DNA of 6,815 nt, taken from positions 1 through 6,815 of the forward strand of contig JACQAB010000036.1 of assembly GCA_016195205.1 (NCBI GenBank), in the 5' to 3' direction. Position numbers and translations under genes: made by a program. This document shows positions 1-6,599 of the stretch, in pieces. Under the pieces are notes generated by a model. The model saw nothing but the letters and a program-made list of their open reading frames with translations. It was not told the DNA's origin and made no database searches. Each line of letters opens with the position of its first letter. Positions within the stretch are counted from its first letter, which is position 1. The DNA comes from Pseudomonadota bacterium (lineage in GTDB: Bacteria > Pseudomonadota > Alphaproteobacteria > UBA9219 > RGZA01).

Positions 1-83
1 TTCTGAAAGAATGCGAGTTCCGCTTCAACTACGGCTCACACCGCCAGCAACTATTTACTTTAACCAAATGGTGCTTTACTTAA
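1..83 (+). CDS. IS1595-family (IS1016-like) transposase, C-terminal fragment
   Basis: This is the last part of a plus-strand reading frame that begins before the window; the first full codon is at 3 and the stop TAA is at 81-83. The visible 26 residues contain LKECEFRFNYG followed by RQQLFTLTKW. From memory this resembles the C-terminal end of IS1595/ISXO2-like DDE transposases, in which the segment after the last catalytic residue reads roughly (Y/F)LKECEFRFN. The enzyme would cut and join the element's ends. No catalytic residue lies in the visible piece. It converges on the minus-strand operon and is unrelated to it in function. The main alternative is a chance reading frame, but the inverted repeat directly after the stop argues against that. 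Confidence 0.7.
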   Translation, partial: LKECEFRFNYGSHRQQLFTLTKWCFT

Positions 84-103
84 GGCTTATCTACGACAGC
101 CCC
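84..103 (+). repeat. Right terminal inverted repeat of the IS
   Basis: The sequence GGCTTATCTACGACAGCCCC reads outward-in as GGGGCTGTCGTAGATAAGCC. It begins one base after the transposase stop codon. The GGGG start and the position at the 3' edge of a transposase gene fit an IS end. The matching left repeat is not in the window, so this is inferred from position and form. Confidence 0.6.
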
Positions 104-111
104 TAAATCAA
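104..111. repeat. Candidate 8-bp target-site duplication (one copy)
   Basis: The eight bases TAAATCAA follow directly after the presumed IS end at 103. IS1595-family elements usually duplicate 8 bp of AT-rich target. Only one copy is visible, so this is a prediction. Confidence 0.3.
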
Positions 112-146
112 TATTAATTCATGCCGCATTACCTCGAAGCCAAAGT

Positions 147-190
147 CCATTCTATAAATCTAAAGTTAGACTTTAGTATTTATAAAGTGG
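147..190. repeat. AT-rich imperfect inverted repeat (long hairpin)
   Basis: TATAAAT plus CTAAAGT (153-166) pair with ACTTTAG (170-176) and ATTTATA (178-184) around a three-base loop TAG (167-169), with a single bulged T at 177. That gives a 14-bp stem. After one C/A mismatch (152/185) pairing resumes as CCATT (147-151) with AGTGG (186-190), including one T-G wobble. The structure lies between the IS end and the 3' end of the operon. It has no following T-run on either strand and is GC-poor, so it is not a typical intrinsic terminator. It could be a processing or transcript-end stem, or a protein-binding palindrome. Confidence 0.6.
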
Positions 191-264
191 GGTATTGCAA
201 ATCTAAAAATGGTTTTAAAGCCCTCATGATCCCGCGACAGATTGTCAGCGACGTACAGAAGGCC

Positions 265-2292
265 CTAGGCCCCGGCAATCTTTCCTTCCAAAACCTCCCG
301 TAATATGCGGGCAAGATCGGCCTTGCGGTATGGCTTGCTCAAAAGACGCAGCCCCGTGGTTACGTCGCCCTGTCCGTTGAGTTTCGTTTCGGGAAATCCC
401 GAGGTCAGCACGATTTTCAGCGAAGGCCAGCGGGTGAAGGCTTGACGCGCCAGCTCGATCCCATTCATTTTTCCTGGCATCACGATATCGCTGAACAGTA
501 AGTTGATGCCATGGTTCGCCTCAAGCACTTCCATGGCCGAGGCGGCGTTGTCGCTTTCAAGCACACGGTACCCCAACTCCTTAAGCTGCTGAACGACGAT
601 GCCGCGCATGGCGCCATTATCTTCCACCACCAGCACCGTTTCCTGCCCGCCGGCAAGCGGCTCAGCTATGGTGCTTTGGATATCACGGGCGTTTTCGCCA
701 GTGGCACGTGGCAAGTAAAGGCGGAAAGTCGTGCCGGCCCCCACTTCGCTGTAAACGCTAATATGGCCGTTGGACTGCTTCATGAAACCAAACACCATGG
801 CCAAGCCAAGGCCCGTGCCCTTGTCGCGCTCCTTGGTGGTGAAGAAAGGCTCGAAGATATGGCTGATAACCTCCGGTGGCATGCCCGCGCCGTTGTCGCT
901 GACTTCGACCACGGCATAATCGCCCGGCGTAACTTCAGGATACTGAGCGGCATAATTTTCATCCAGGCGGCGGTTGCCTGTGTTGATGGTCAGACGACCG
1001 CCATGCAGCATGGCATCGCGGGCATTCGTGGCAAGATTGGTGATGGCCGCTTCCAGCTGCGCCGGATCCACCACCACCGGCCAAACCTCCGCTGCAAGAT
1101 TGAGGGATATTTCCACATCCTCGCCCAACATGCGGCTGAGAAGTTTGGTGATTCCTTCGGTCAGCTTGTTCGGATCGACGGATTGAGGCTGTAAAGGCTG
1201 CTGGCGAGCAAAGGCCAGCAACCGGCGCGTCAAATCCGCGCCGCGCAACGTGGCATCAAGCGCGGCGCATAAAAAGGGCTCCTTCTCTTCGTCGTTTTTC
1301 AACCGATCACTTAAGAGATCGAGATTGCCGATAATAATGCCAAGCAGATTGTTGAAATCATGCGCCATGCCACCGGTGAGGTTGCCGATGGCTTCCATTT
1401 TCTGCGCCTGATGCAACTGCTGTTCAAGCTGCTGGCGCGCGGTGATGTCGCGAGCGATAAACAAAAGAACCTGTTGCTCGCCCATGGGAACGCGCGCCAC
1501 CGATACCTCGGCGGTGAGAATCTGATTATTTTTTCCGGAAAGGCGCAGATCGACCGGTTTGGCTGAATCTCCGGTCAGCAACTGCCGCAGGCTGGCAATC
1601 TGATCGGGCATGAGAAAAGAGGCCAACGGCTGGCTGATAATTTCCTTGCGCGGGCGTCCCAGAAGAGTCTCGCCCTTGCGGTTCGTTTCCAGTACCACGC
1701 CACCCAGGTCAAGCATCAGGATGGCGTCATTGGCCTGTTCCATCAGCACCCGGTATTTTTCTTCCGAGATGCGCAGCCGGTGAGCGGTGTGTTCTAGTTC
1801 CTCGTTGGATTGCCACAGGCCCGCGTTGAGTTTCAGGATCTGTTCCCGCTGCATGTGAAGATCGAGATAAACCTTGACCTTGCTTTTAAGAATTTCCGGA
1901 TTGATCGGCTTGAAAATATAATCCACCGCGCCGATTTCCGCCGCCTGCGTCGCATATTTTTCTTCCTTGCTGATGGCGGTAACGAAAATGATCGGCACAC
2001 CGCGCATGGATTCGTGCTCCTGCATCAACAGGGCGGTTTCGAAGCCGTCCATTTCCGGCATCTGAACGTCGAGCAGCACCACGGCAAAGGCATGGCGCAG
2101 GATGAGGGAAAGCGCCTGGTTGCCGGAGGACGCCTGGAAGATATTAGCGTCCAGATGCCGCAGCACCTTTTCCGTCGCCAGCAGGTTTTCCTTGCGGTCA
2201 TCGACAATCAGGATGTTCGGCTTCGGCGGCACAGACGAAACGCCGGACATCTCTTCCGATGAAATGGCTTTAAGAACGCTCGTCTTAACCAT
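265..2292 (-). CDS. REC-PAS-histidine kinase-REC hybrid signalling protein
   Basis: A soluble hybrid kinase of 675 residues with no membrane segment, last gene of the operon. Domains in order: receiver (about 25-145) with acidic pair D31/D32, phosphoacceptor D75 in VLLDVQMPEMDGF, T105 and K128 (FKP); a coiled linker; a PAS domain (about 175-289) ending in DIT; a HisKA dimerisation helix with H311 in GGMAHDFNN; an HATPase domain with N-box NARDA (N423), DNGAG (D466 on), FEPFFTT and GTGLGL (492 on); and a C-terminal receiver (about 552-670) with D602 in SDIVMPG, T630 and K653. All catalytic residues look intact. I chose ATG at 2292 because it overlaps the CheB stop by eight bases (ATGGTTAA) and has GGAG ten bases upstream; the frame is open upstream to 2349, inside cheB. 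The N-terminal receiver probably accepts phosphate from the upstream kinase or controls this kinase's activity. The ligand of the PAS domain is not apparent. Confidence 0.93.
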   Translation of the reverse strand: MVKTSVLKAISSEEMSGVSSVPPKPNILIVDDRKENLLATEKVLRHLDANIFQASSGNQALSLILRHAFAVVLLDVQMPEMDGFETALLMQEHESMRGVPIIFVTAISKEEKYATQAAEIGAVDYIFKPINPEILKSKVKVYLDLHMQREQILKLNAGLWQSNEELEHTAHRLRISEEKYRVLMEQANDAILMLDLGGVVLETNRKGETLLGRPRKEIISQPLASFLMPDQIASLRQLLTGDSAKPVDLRLSGKNNQILTAEVSVARVPMGEQQVLLFIARDITARQQLEQQLHQAQKMEAIGNLTGGMAHDFNNLLGIIIGNLDLLSDRLKNDEEKEPFLCAALDATLRGADLTRRLLAFARQQPLQPQSVDPNKLTEGITKLLSRMLGEDVEISLNLAAEVWPVVVDPAQLEAAITNLATNARDAMLHGGRLTINTGNRRLDENYAAQYPEVTPGDYAVVEVSDNGAGMPPEVISHIFEPFFTTKERDKGTGLGLAMVFGFMKQSNGHISVYSEVGAGTTFRLYLPRATGENARDIQSTIAEPLAGGQETVLVVEDNGAMRGIVVQQLKELGYRVLESDNAASAMEVLEANHGINLLFSDIVMPGKMNGIELARQAFTRWPSLKIVLTSGFPETKLNGQGDVTTGLRLLSKPYRKADLARILREVLEGKIAGA

Positions 2293-2881
2293 AGATATTT
2301 TTCTCCGAAACTTCGCTGCAATGCACGAGCAGGGAAGCGATCTGTTCAAGGTCGCCCACGCGATCCACCGGCGTCGCGGCCAGGGCAGCGGCGGGCATAT
2401 AATCGGACTCCGCCGTCACAGGGTTTTGCACGATCGCGAAGCCCCCTCGCGCCTTGATGGTTTTTAGACCATGGCTGCCGTCGCCGTTGGCGCCGGTCAG
2501 CACGACGCCGATGAGCGCCTCGCCGAACACTTCAGCGGCGCTTTCGAACAGCGCGTCGATGGCTGGACAGCAGTAATTCTCGCGGACATCCACCGAAAGA
2601 CTGAAGGTTTGGTCGGCTTCGATAAGCAAGTGATATCCTGCTGGCGCCAGATAGACCGTACCGGGCGAGAAGGGTTCTTTGTCTTCGGCTTCCTTGACAG
2701 TGAGCGGACTGATTCCATTAAGATATTCAGCAAGAAAATCATCCGCGCTTTCCTGCATGTGCTGCACGATGGCGATGGGCAGGGGAAAAGATTCCGGTAA
2801 CGCGGGCAGAATCGTTTTCAGCGCTTGCATGCCGCCTGCAGAGGTTCCCATCACCACGGCCCTGTAGGCGAAACTCTCCAT
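2285..2881 (-). CDS. cheB: CheB-type protein-glutamate methylesterase, receiver-less
   Basis: The catalytic domain of a CheB methylesterase, which removes methyl groups from glutamates of signalling proteins and may deamidate glutamines. The 198 residues cover only the esterase fold: nucleophile S14 in MGTSAGG, H41 in IVQHM and D134 in TGANGDGS form the expected Ser-His-Asp triad. Classical CheB is about 350 residues with an N-terminal receiver; that receiver is absent here, so direct control by phosphorylation of this polypeptide is not possible. ATG at 2881 begins four bases after the CheR stop. An in-frame TTG at 2893 would overlap cheR by eight bases (TTGGGTAG), and neither start has a strong ribosome site, so four extra N-terminal residues are possible. 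The 3' end overlaps the next gene. Pairing with CheR suggests reversible methylation of a partner; which one is not shown. Confidence 0.92.
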   Translation of the reverse strand: MESFAYRAVVMGTSAGGMQALKTILPALPESFPLPIAIVQHMQESADDFLAEYLNGISPLTVKEAEDKEPFSPGTVYLAPAGYHLLIEADQTFSLSVDVRENYCCPAIDALFESAAEVFGEALIGVVLTGANGDGSHGLKTIKARGGFAIVQNPVTAESDYMPAAALAATPVDRVGDLEQIASLLVHCSEVSEKNIYG

Positions 2882-2885
2882 GGGG

Positions 2886-3725
2886 CTACCCAATCTTTCT
2901 GTAAATTCTCTGTTTGGCGTCCACTGGCTCGAACAAACCCCTTACCGCGGTGTAGTTCAGCGTTTCCTTGTTGCCCAGGCATAAAAACCCGCCATGACGC
3001 AGGCTTTGCGTGAAAGTGGAGAGCACATGATTCTGCAGAGTCTTGTCGAAATAGATCAGCACATTGCGGCAGCAGATCAGGTTCATCTCGCCAAATACCC
3101 CGTCGGTGACCAGGTTGTGATAGGAAAACGTGATACGCTCCTTCAGGGCGTCCTTGAATTTTATGAATTCATAACTGGTGCTGACGTGATCGGCGAAATC
3201 ATGAGCGCCGCCCGCCGTCCGGTAATTTTCTGCCGCGTCTTTTATGTTTTTTAACGCGTAGATTCCTTTCTCGGCCGCATCCAGCGAATGTTTGTTGAAA
3301 TCGGTGGCGTAGATGCGGGCGCGGTCAAGGAAACCTTCTTCCTGCAACAGCATGGCCATGGAATAAACTTCCTCGCCAGTGGCGCATCCGGCATGCCAGA
3401 TCTTGGCGAAAGGAAAAGTTTTCAGCACCGGCACCACTTTTTCGCGCGCCGCCTTATAGAAAAGAGGGTCGCGGAACATTTCCGTCACCGTGACCGACAT
3501 CTGCCGCAAGAATTCATCGAAATAGCGCTCGTCGTGGAATAAATGATCAAGCAGCGCGGTGAAGTGCGGAAGATTGGCCTTCTCCCGCGCGCGGGTGAGG
3601 CGCCGTTTCAGCGAGGCCTGCGCGTAATTAGTGAAATCATACCCATAGCGCCGCCTGATTCCGGCCAGCAGCATGTCAATTTCCATGTTTTCGGTATCGT
3701 TTTCGCGCGCCGCCATGAGCATCAT
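2886..3725 (-). CDS. cheR: CheR-type SAM-dependent glutamate methyltransferase
   Basis: A 279-residue protein of normal CheR length. CheR uses S-adenosylmethionine to methylate glutamate side chains, classically on chemoreceptor helices. Seen in the sequence: an N-terminal helical domain (about 15-80, starting near RRRYGYDF) with basic residues KRRLTRAR; TEMFRDPLFY (81-90) at the domain junction; the SAM-binding loop WHAGCATGEEVYSMAM (110-125); ATDFN (140-144), whose aspartate normally contacts the SAM ribose; and NLICCRNVLIYFD (215-227), the conserved CheR strand and helix. The start ATG at 3725 overlaps the kinase stop as ATGA and has AGGA nine bases upstream, inside the kinase's last codons. 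That arrangement indicates translational coupling to the kinase gene. No receptor gene is nearby, so its substrate is unknown; the kinase's own coiled coil is one candidate (inference). Confidence 0.94.
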   Translation of the reverse strand: MMLMAARENDTENMEIDMLLAGIRRRYGYDFTNYAQASLKRRLTRAREKANLPHFTALLDHLFHDERYFDEFLRQMSVTVTEMFRDPLFYKAAREKVVPVLKTFPFAKIWHAGCATGEEVYSMAMLLQEEGFLDRARIYATDFNKHSLDAAEKGIYALKNIKDAAENYRTAGGAHDFADHVSTSYEFIKFKDALKERITFSYHNLVTDGVFGEMNLICCRNVLIYFDKTLQNHVLSTFTQSLRHGGFLCLGNKETLNYTAVRGLFEPVDAKQRIYRKIG

Positions 3726-5941
3726 GCAGCCATTTCCTGCCTGAACAGCCAGACGCGGAGCAAAGTCAGCAGCCGTTCGACATCCACCGGCTTGGTCAGG
3801 TAATCATTGGCCCCGGCTGTCATGCATTTCTCCTGTTCCTCCGGCATGGCGCGCGCCGTCAACGCAAGGATCGGCAAGCCCTGACGGGGCCGCATCCCGC
3901 GTATCTCCCGCATCGCCTGATAGCCGTCCATAACGGGCATCATAATGTCCATGATAACGATCTCGATCGACGCATCTTCCTTCAATTTTTCCAGCGCCAT
4001 CTTTCCGTTGTCGGCAATGACGACGTTCATGCCATGTTTTTTAAGAAGTTTAGACAAGGCAAACGTATTGCGCAAATCGTCATCGGTAAGCAGCACTGTC
4101 CTTCCCTGCAGCACCTTGTCGGGGTCGTGCTGCATGCGGATCATCTCTTGCTGATCTTTCGAAAGCGTGGATTCCACGCTGTGCAGAAACAGCGTCACCT
4201 CGTCCAACAAACGCTCGGGCGATTTGGCGCCCTTGATGATGATGTTGCCGGTATAGCGGTTGAGCCTGCGGTTTTCTTCCTCGGTCAACTCCTTGGCGGT
4301 ATAGACGACTACGGGCGGCAGTCCGGTGGCGCCCATTTGTTTTTCCGCCATTTCCAGCCATTCAAACCCGGTCATATCTGGCAGGCGCAGATCGAGAATG
4401 ACGCAATCAAAACGCGTTTTTTCAAGTTCCGCCAGCGCCTCGGCGCCCATGCCGGCCAGCGTGAGCCGGATATCTTTCTTCTTAAGCAGGCTTTGAATGG
4501 CAATCCGGTTGTTCTCGTCGTCCTCAATCACCAACACCTGCTTCATTTCCGATTGCAGCAATTCCTCGATGCGGGAAAAGGCGCCCTCGATTCCTTCCGC
4601 TTCCACCGGCTTGATCAGATAGCCGATGGCGCCCTTCCGCAGGGAGGTCACGTTACCGCCGGCATCGCGGCCGGTGATGATGTGCACCGGAATATGCCGC
4701 GAGCGAAGATCGTGCTTGAGCTGATCCAGCACTTGCATCCCATCAATATCAGGCAGCCTCAAGTCGAGAATAATGGCGGTGACCGGTTGCTCCACCGCCA
4801 GCAGCAGGCCGGTTTTTCCATCGCCCGCGGCCAGGCATTTATAGCCGCGCCTATGGGCAATTTTCACCAGCATGGCGGCGAAATTCCTGTCGTCCTCGAT
4901 GATCAGGAGCACTTTATCCCGGCCATCGATATTTTTTCGATCGTCGGCAATAAATTCCGCTACCGAAGCGCGCGGCATGGTTTTCAATTCCGTCCGGGTG
5001 TTTTCCTGCGCGATGTCTGACGCCGCGAAAGGAGTTCCATTTTCCTCTCGCGCCGACATTTTGACCGGCAGCATGAGGGTGAACGCGCTACCGCGGCCTT
5101 TTTCGCTGGCTACATGGATTTCGCCGCCCAAAAGATGCGCGAATTTGCGGGCGATGGTAAGGCCAAGCCCGGTGCCGCCGTAATGGCGGTCGGTGGAGCC
5201 GTCTTCCTGCTGAAACGCCTCGAAAATATCCTTGAACTTGGCGGCCTCGATGCCGATGCCGGTGTCGATCACCGAAAAACCGATCGCGCTTTCATAATCA
5301 AGGGAACTGCGCTGCAATTCTGCCTGTTTATCCGGGCGGAATATTTTTAAAGTTACCGACCCCTTCTCGGTGAACTTGAAGGCATTGGAGAGAAGATTTT
5401 TCAGAATCTGCTCCACACGCTGGGCGTCGGTGTGCAACATGGCCGGAAGGCCGTCGGCCATCGCGATGGGAAACGCGAGGTTTTTTTCTTTGGCGACGGG
5501 ATCGAATTGCTGCTGCAGTTTTTTAACGATGCCGTCCAGATAAGCGTCTTCAGAAAGGATGTTCAGCTTTCCGGCCTCGACCTTGGAAAGATCGAGAATG
5601 TCGTTGATCAGGCCCAATAGTTCTAACCCGCCGTTGTGAATGATACGCGCCTCTTCCACCTGTTCCTCGGTCAGGTTTTTTGTCTCGTTACTGGCCAGTG
5701 AGCGCGCCAGGATAAGCAGACTATTAAGCGGCGTGCGCAGCTCATGCGACATGTTGGCGAGAAATTCAGATTTATAGCGGTTGGCAAGTTCCAGCTCTTT
5801 CGCTTTTTCCTCAAGCAGCGTTTTGCTTTTTTCAAGCTCCCCCGATTGCTGTCGGATTTGAGCGTTCTGTTCTTCCAACTCCTCATTGGAAGATTCTATT
5901 TCTTCATTGGAGGCCTTCAACTCCTCCTGCTGCATCTTCAA
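3722..5941 (-). CDS. Hybrid histidine kinase with three receivers (HK-REC-REC-REC)
   Basis: A cytoplasmic-looking kinase of 739 residues from TTG 5941, or 737 from ATG 5935. Domains in order: coiled coil (1-55) with Glu-Glu pairs every seven residues; HisKA with H66 in NMSHELRTPLNSLLILAR; HATPase with N186 in LLSNAFKF, D226 in VIDTGIG, FEAFQQ and GGTGLGL (255-261); REC1 (about 343-460; D393, T423, K444); REC2 (about 468-590; D517, T548, K570 followed by G, not the usual P); REC3 (about 614-735; D665, T695, K717). REC1 and REC2 share ILDLRLPD, suggesting duplication. From family knowledge, such kinases usually carry CHASE3, a second membrane helix, HAMP and GAF in front of this coiled coil; here CHASE3 is the separate upstream frame and the rest is missing. 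The start overlaps the upstream stop as TTGA, with AGGAAG at 5949-5944 serving either start. The gene could be a genuine split or the remains of a deletion plus frameshift. Kinase and receiver residues look intact. Confidence 0.9.
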   Translation of the reverse strand: MKMQQEELKASNEEIESSNEELEEQNAQIRQQSGELEKSKTLLEEKAKELELANRYKSEFLANMSHELRTPLNSLLILARSLASNETKNLTEEQVEEARIIHNGGLELLGLINDILDLSKVEAGKLNILSEDAYLDGIVKKLQQQFDPVAKEKNLAFPIAMADGLPAMLHTDAQRVEQILKNLLSNAFKFTEKGSVTLKIFRPDKQAELQRSSLDYESAIGFSVIDTGIGIEAAKFKDIFEAFQQEDGSTDRHYGGTGLGLTIARKFAHLLGGEIHVASEKGRGSAFTLMLPVKMSAREENGTPFAASDIAQENTRTELKTMPRASVAEFIADDRKNIDGRDKVLLIIEDDRNFAAMLVKIAHRRGYKCLAAGDGKTGLLLAVEQPVTAIILDLRLPDIDGMQVLDQLKHDLRSRHIPVHIITGRDAGGNVTSLRKGAIGYLIKPVEAEGIEGAFSRIEELLQSEMKQVLVIEDDENNRIAIQSLLKKKDIRLTLAGMGAEALAELEKTRFDCVILDLRLPDMTGFEWLEMAEKQMGATGLPPVVVYTAKELTEEENRRLNRYTGNIIIKGAKSPERLLDEVTLFLHSVESTLSKDQQEMIRMQHDPDKVLQGRTVLLTDDDLRNTFALSKLLKKHGMNVVIADNGKMALEKLKEDASIEIVIMDIMMPVMDGYQAMREIRGMRPRQGLPILALTARAMPEEQEKCMTAGANDYLTKPVDVERLLTLLRVWLFRQEMAA

Positions 5942-6537
5942 TTCTTCCTGTCGGCCTGCACGCGCACGCCCATCAGGCGATGTTCCTCCACCGTCATGGC
6001 CCCCGTCGCACGACGGATATGGTCCATAAGCTGTTTCGGGCGAAGCGAATCAGTTTTCCACAGCGAAGCGGGGGAAGTTTTATTTTTCTGCGATCCAAAC
6101 GTCGCGACTTGATACTCTTGAAGCTCTTTCACGGCAGAGCTCATTTCCTCAAGATTTTTCTGTTGGGCCGGATTGTCCGACGTAAGACCCCGCAAGAGGC
6201 TCTGTTCTTCCGCGATGGAATAACGCGAGCCCATCTCGTTGATCTGCGAGCGTGGATCGGAAGAGTCGACAAGTCCGCTCCGGTAAGGGTCAAGATAAAT
6301 GTCGCTGCCGCTGAGAAGATGGCCGCGCAGTCCCACCTCACCGTCGGTAATTCTATTTGAAAGCGCCTGGATATGTCCCACGACCTCATGCGTGTGCATC
6401 ACCAGTTTCTTGGCCTGTTGGCTGACCTCTCCCTGCATATAAAATATGAAAGCCGCAAAAGCCATGAGAAAACTTACCGCGATAAGGGCAATGGCGGTGG
6501 CGTTGCGCATGAAAAAATTGTCTTGTGGACGCATCAT
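5938..6537 (-). CDS. Membrane-anchored CHASE3 sensor protein, lacking TM2, HAMP and GAF
   Basis: A 199-residue protein with a short basic N-terminus, one hydrophobic helix (about 11-33, from NATAIALIAVSFLMAF) and an extracytoplasmic CHASE3 domain (about 38-190). CHASE3 is recognised from the GEVGLRGHLLSG and YLDPYRSG segments and the closing EEHRLMGVRVQADR. CHASE3 is a four-helix sensory domain normally held between two membrane helices and followed by HAMP. Here the frame stops right at the end of CHASE3, and the next gene starts with the coiled coil that usually follows HAMP and GAF. Start ATG 6537 has GAGGG three bases upstream; ATG 6534, the next codon, is spaced better. The frame is open upstream to 6654, but those residues (KKHHSSPVYQ and others) do not look like CHASE3-protein sequence. 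It may act as a stand-alone sensor, or be the 5' part of a damaged kinase gene. First gene of the operon. Confidence 0.8.
   Translation of the reverse strand: MMRPQDNFFMRNATAIALIAVSFLMAFAAFIFYMQGEVSQQAKKLVMHTHEVVGHIQALSNRITDGEVGLRGHLLSGSDIYLDPYRSGLVDSSDPRSQINEMGSRYSIAEEQSLLRGLTSDNPAQQKNLEEMSSAVKELQEYQVATFGSQKNKTSPASLWKTDSLRPKQLMDHIRRATGAMTVEEHRLMGVRVQADRKN
5944..5949 (-). promoter_or_regulatory. Ribosome binding site of the triple-receiver kinase
   Basis: AGGAAG lies inside the last codons of the CHASE3 gene. AGGA is four bases from TTG 5941 and ten from ATG 5935, so both starts are possible. Its presence supports separate, coupled translation of the kinase rather than only a broken fusion. 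Confidence 0.45.
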
Positions 6538-6540
6538 GTT

Positions 6541-6545
6541 CCCTC
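6541..6545 (-). promoter_or_regulatory. Ribosome binding site of the CHASE3 gene
   Basis: GAGGG on the minus strand lies three bases before ATG 6537 and six before ATG 6534. It decides against the longer reading frame that begins at 6654. Confidence 0.6.
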
Positions 6546-6548
6546 GCG

Positions 6549-6564
6549 AAGCCGCAAACGGCTT
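6549..6564. repeat. Small perfect hairpin in the operon leader
   Basis: On the minus strand AAGCCG, loop TTTG, CGGCTT form a 6-bp stem with a four-base loop, ending three bases before the GAGGG ribosome site. On the plus strand the stem is followed by TT. It could affect ribosome access in the operon's leader; it is too short to call a terminator. Confidence 0.4.
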
Positions 6565-6599
6565 TTGGTATACGGGAGACGAATGATGTTTCTTTGGAG

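Larger units (their letters stand above)
1..103 (+). mobile_element. Right end of an IS1595-like insertion sequence (partial)
   Basis: The element enters from the left edge and ends at base 103. Seen directly: the 3' end of a transposase frame, with stop codon TAA at 81-83, followed at once by a 20-base sequence whose reverse complement begins GGGGCTGTCG, the form expected of an IS terminal inverted repeat. The next eight bases, TAAATCAA (104-111), are AT-rich and would be one copy of the target duplication if the family's usual 8-bp duplication applies. The left end and the partner duplication are outside the window, so completeness and activity cannot be judged. Family assignment rests on the short C-terminal transposase segment. 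Confidence 0.7.

Noticed and set aside
201..225. Possible terminator GGCTTTAAAACC followed by ATTTTT on the minus strand
   Set aside because: The palindrome leaves no room for a loop and the stem is too weak, so it is not a supportable terminator.
166..264. In-frame open stretch of 32 codons after the TAG of the last kinase (readthrough)
   Set aside because: The kinase ends normally after its receiver (LREVLEGK region), and the extension enters the AT-rich hairpin; no reason to expect readthrough.
121..303. Plus-strand frame of 60 codons beside the IS end
   Set aside because: No ribosome site, runs through the hairpin and into the 3' end of the last kinase gene, and has no recognisable feature.
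511..1194. Plus-strand open frame (227 codons) opposite the last kinase
   Set aside because: It lies wholly within the conserved HATPase and receiver region on the other strand and shows no domain of its own.
4034..5020. Long plus-strand open frame (328 codons) opposite the triple-receiver kinase
   Set aside because: It is histidine/glutamine-rich antisense sequence across a kinase gene with clear motifs, has no recognisable domain or ribosome site, and is a shadow of the real gene.
5938..5953. Programmed -1 frameshift joining CHASE3 to the kinase
   Set aside because: The join needs a -1 shift, but the sequence GACAGGAAGAATTGA has no X-XXY-YYZ slippery heptamer, and the product would have the wrong membrane topology.
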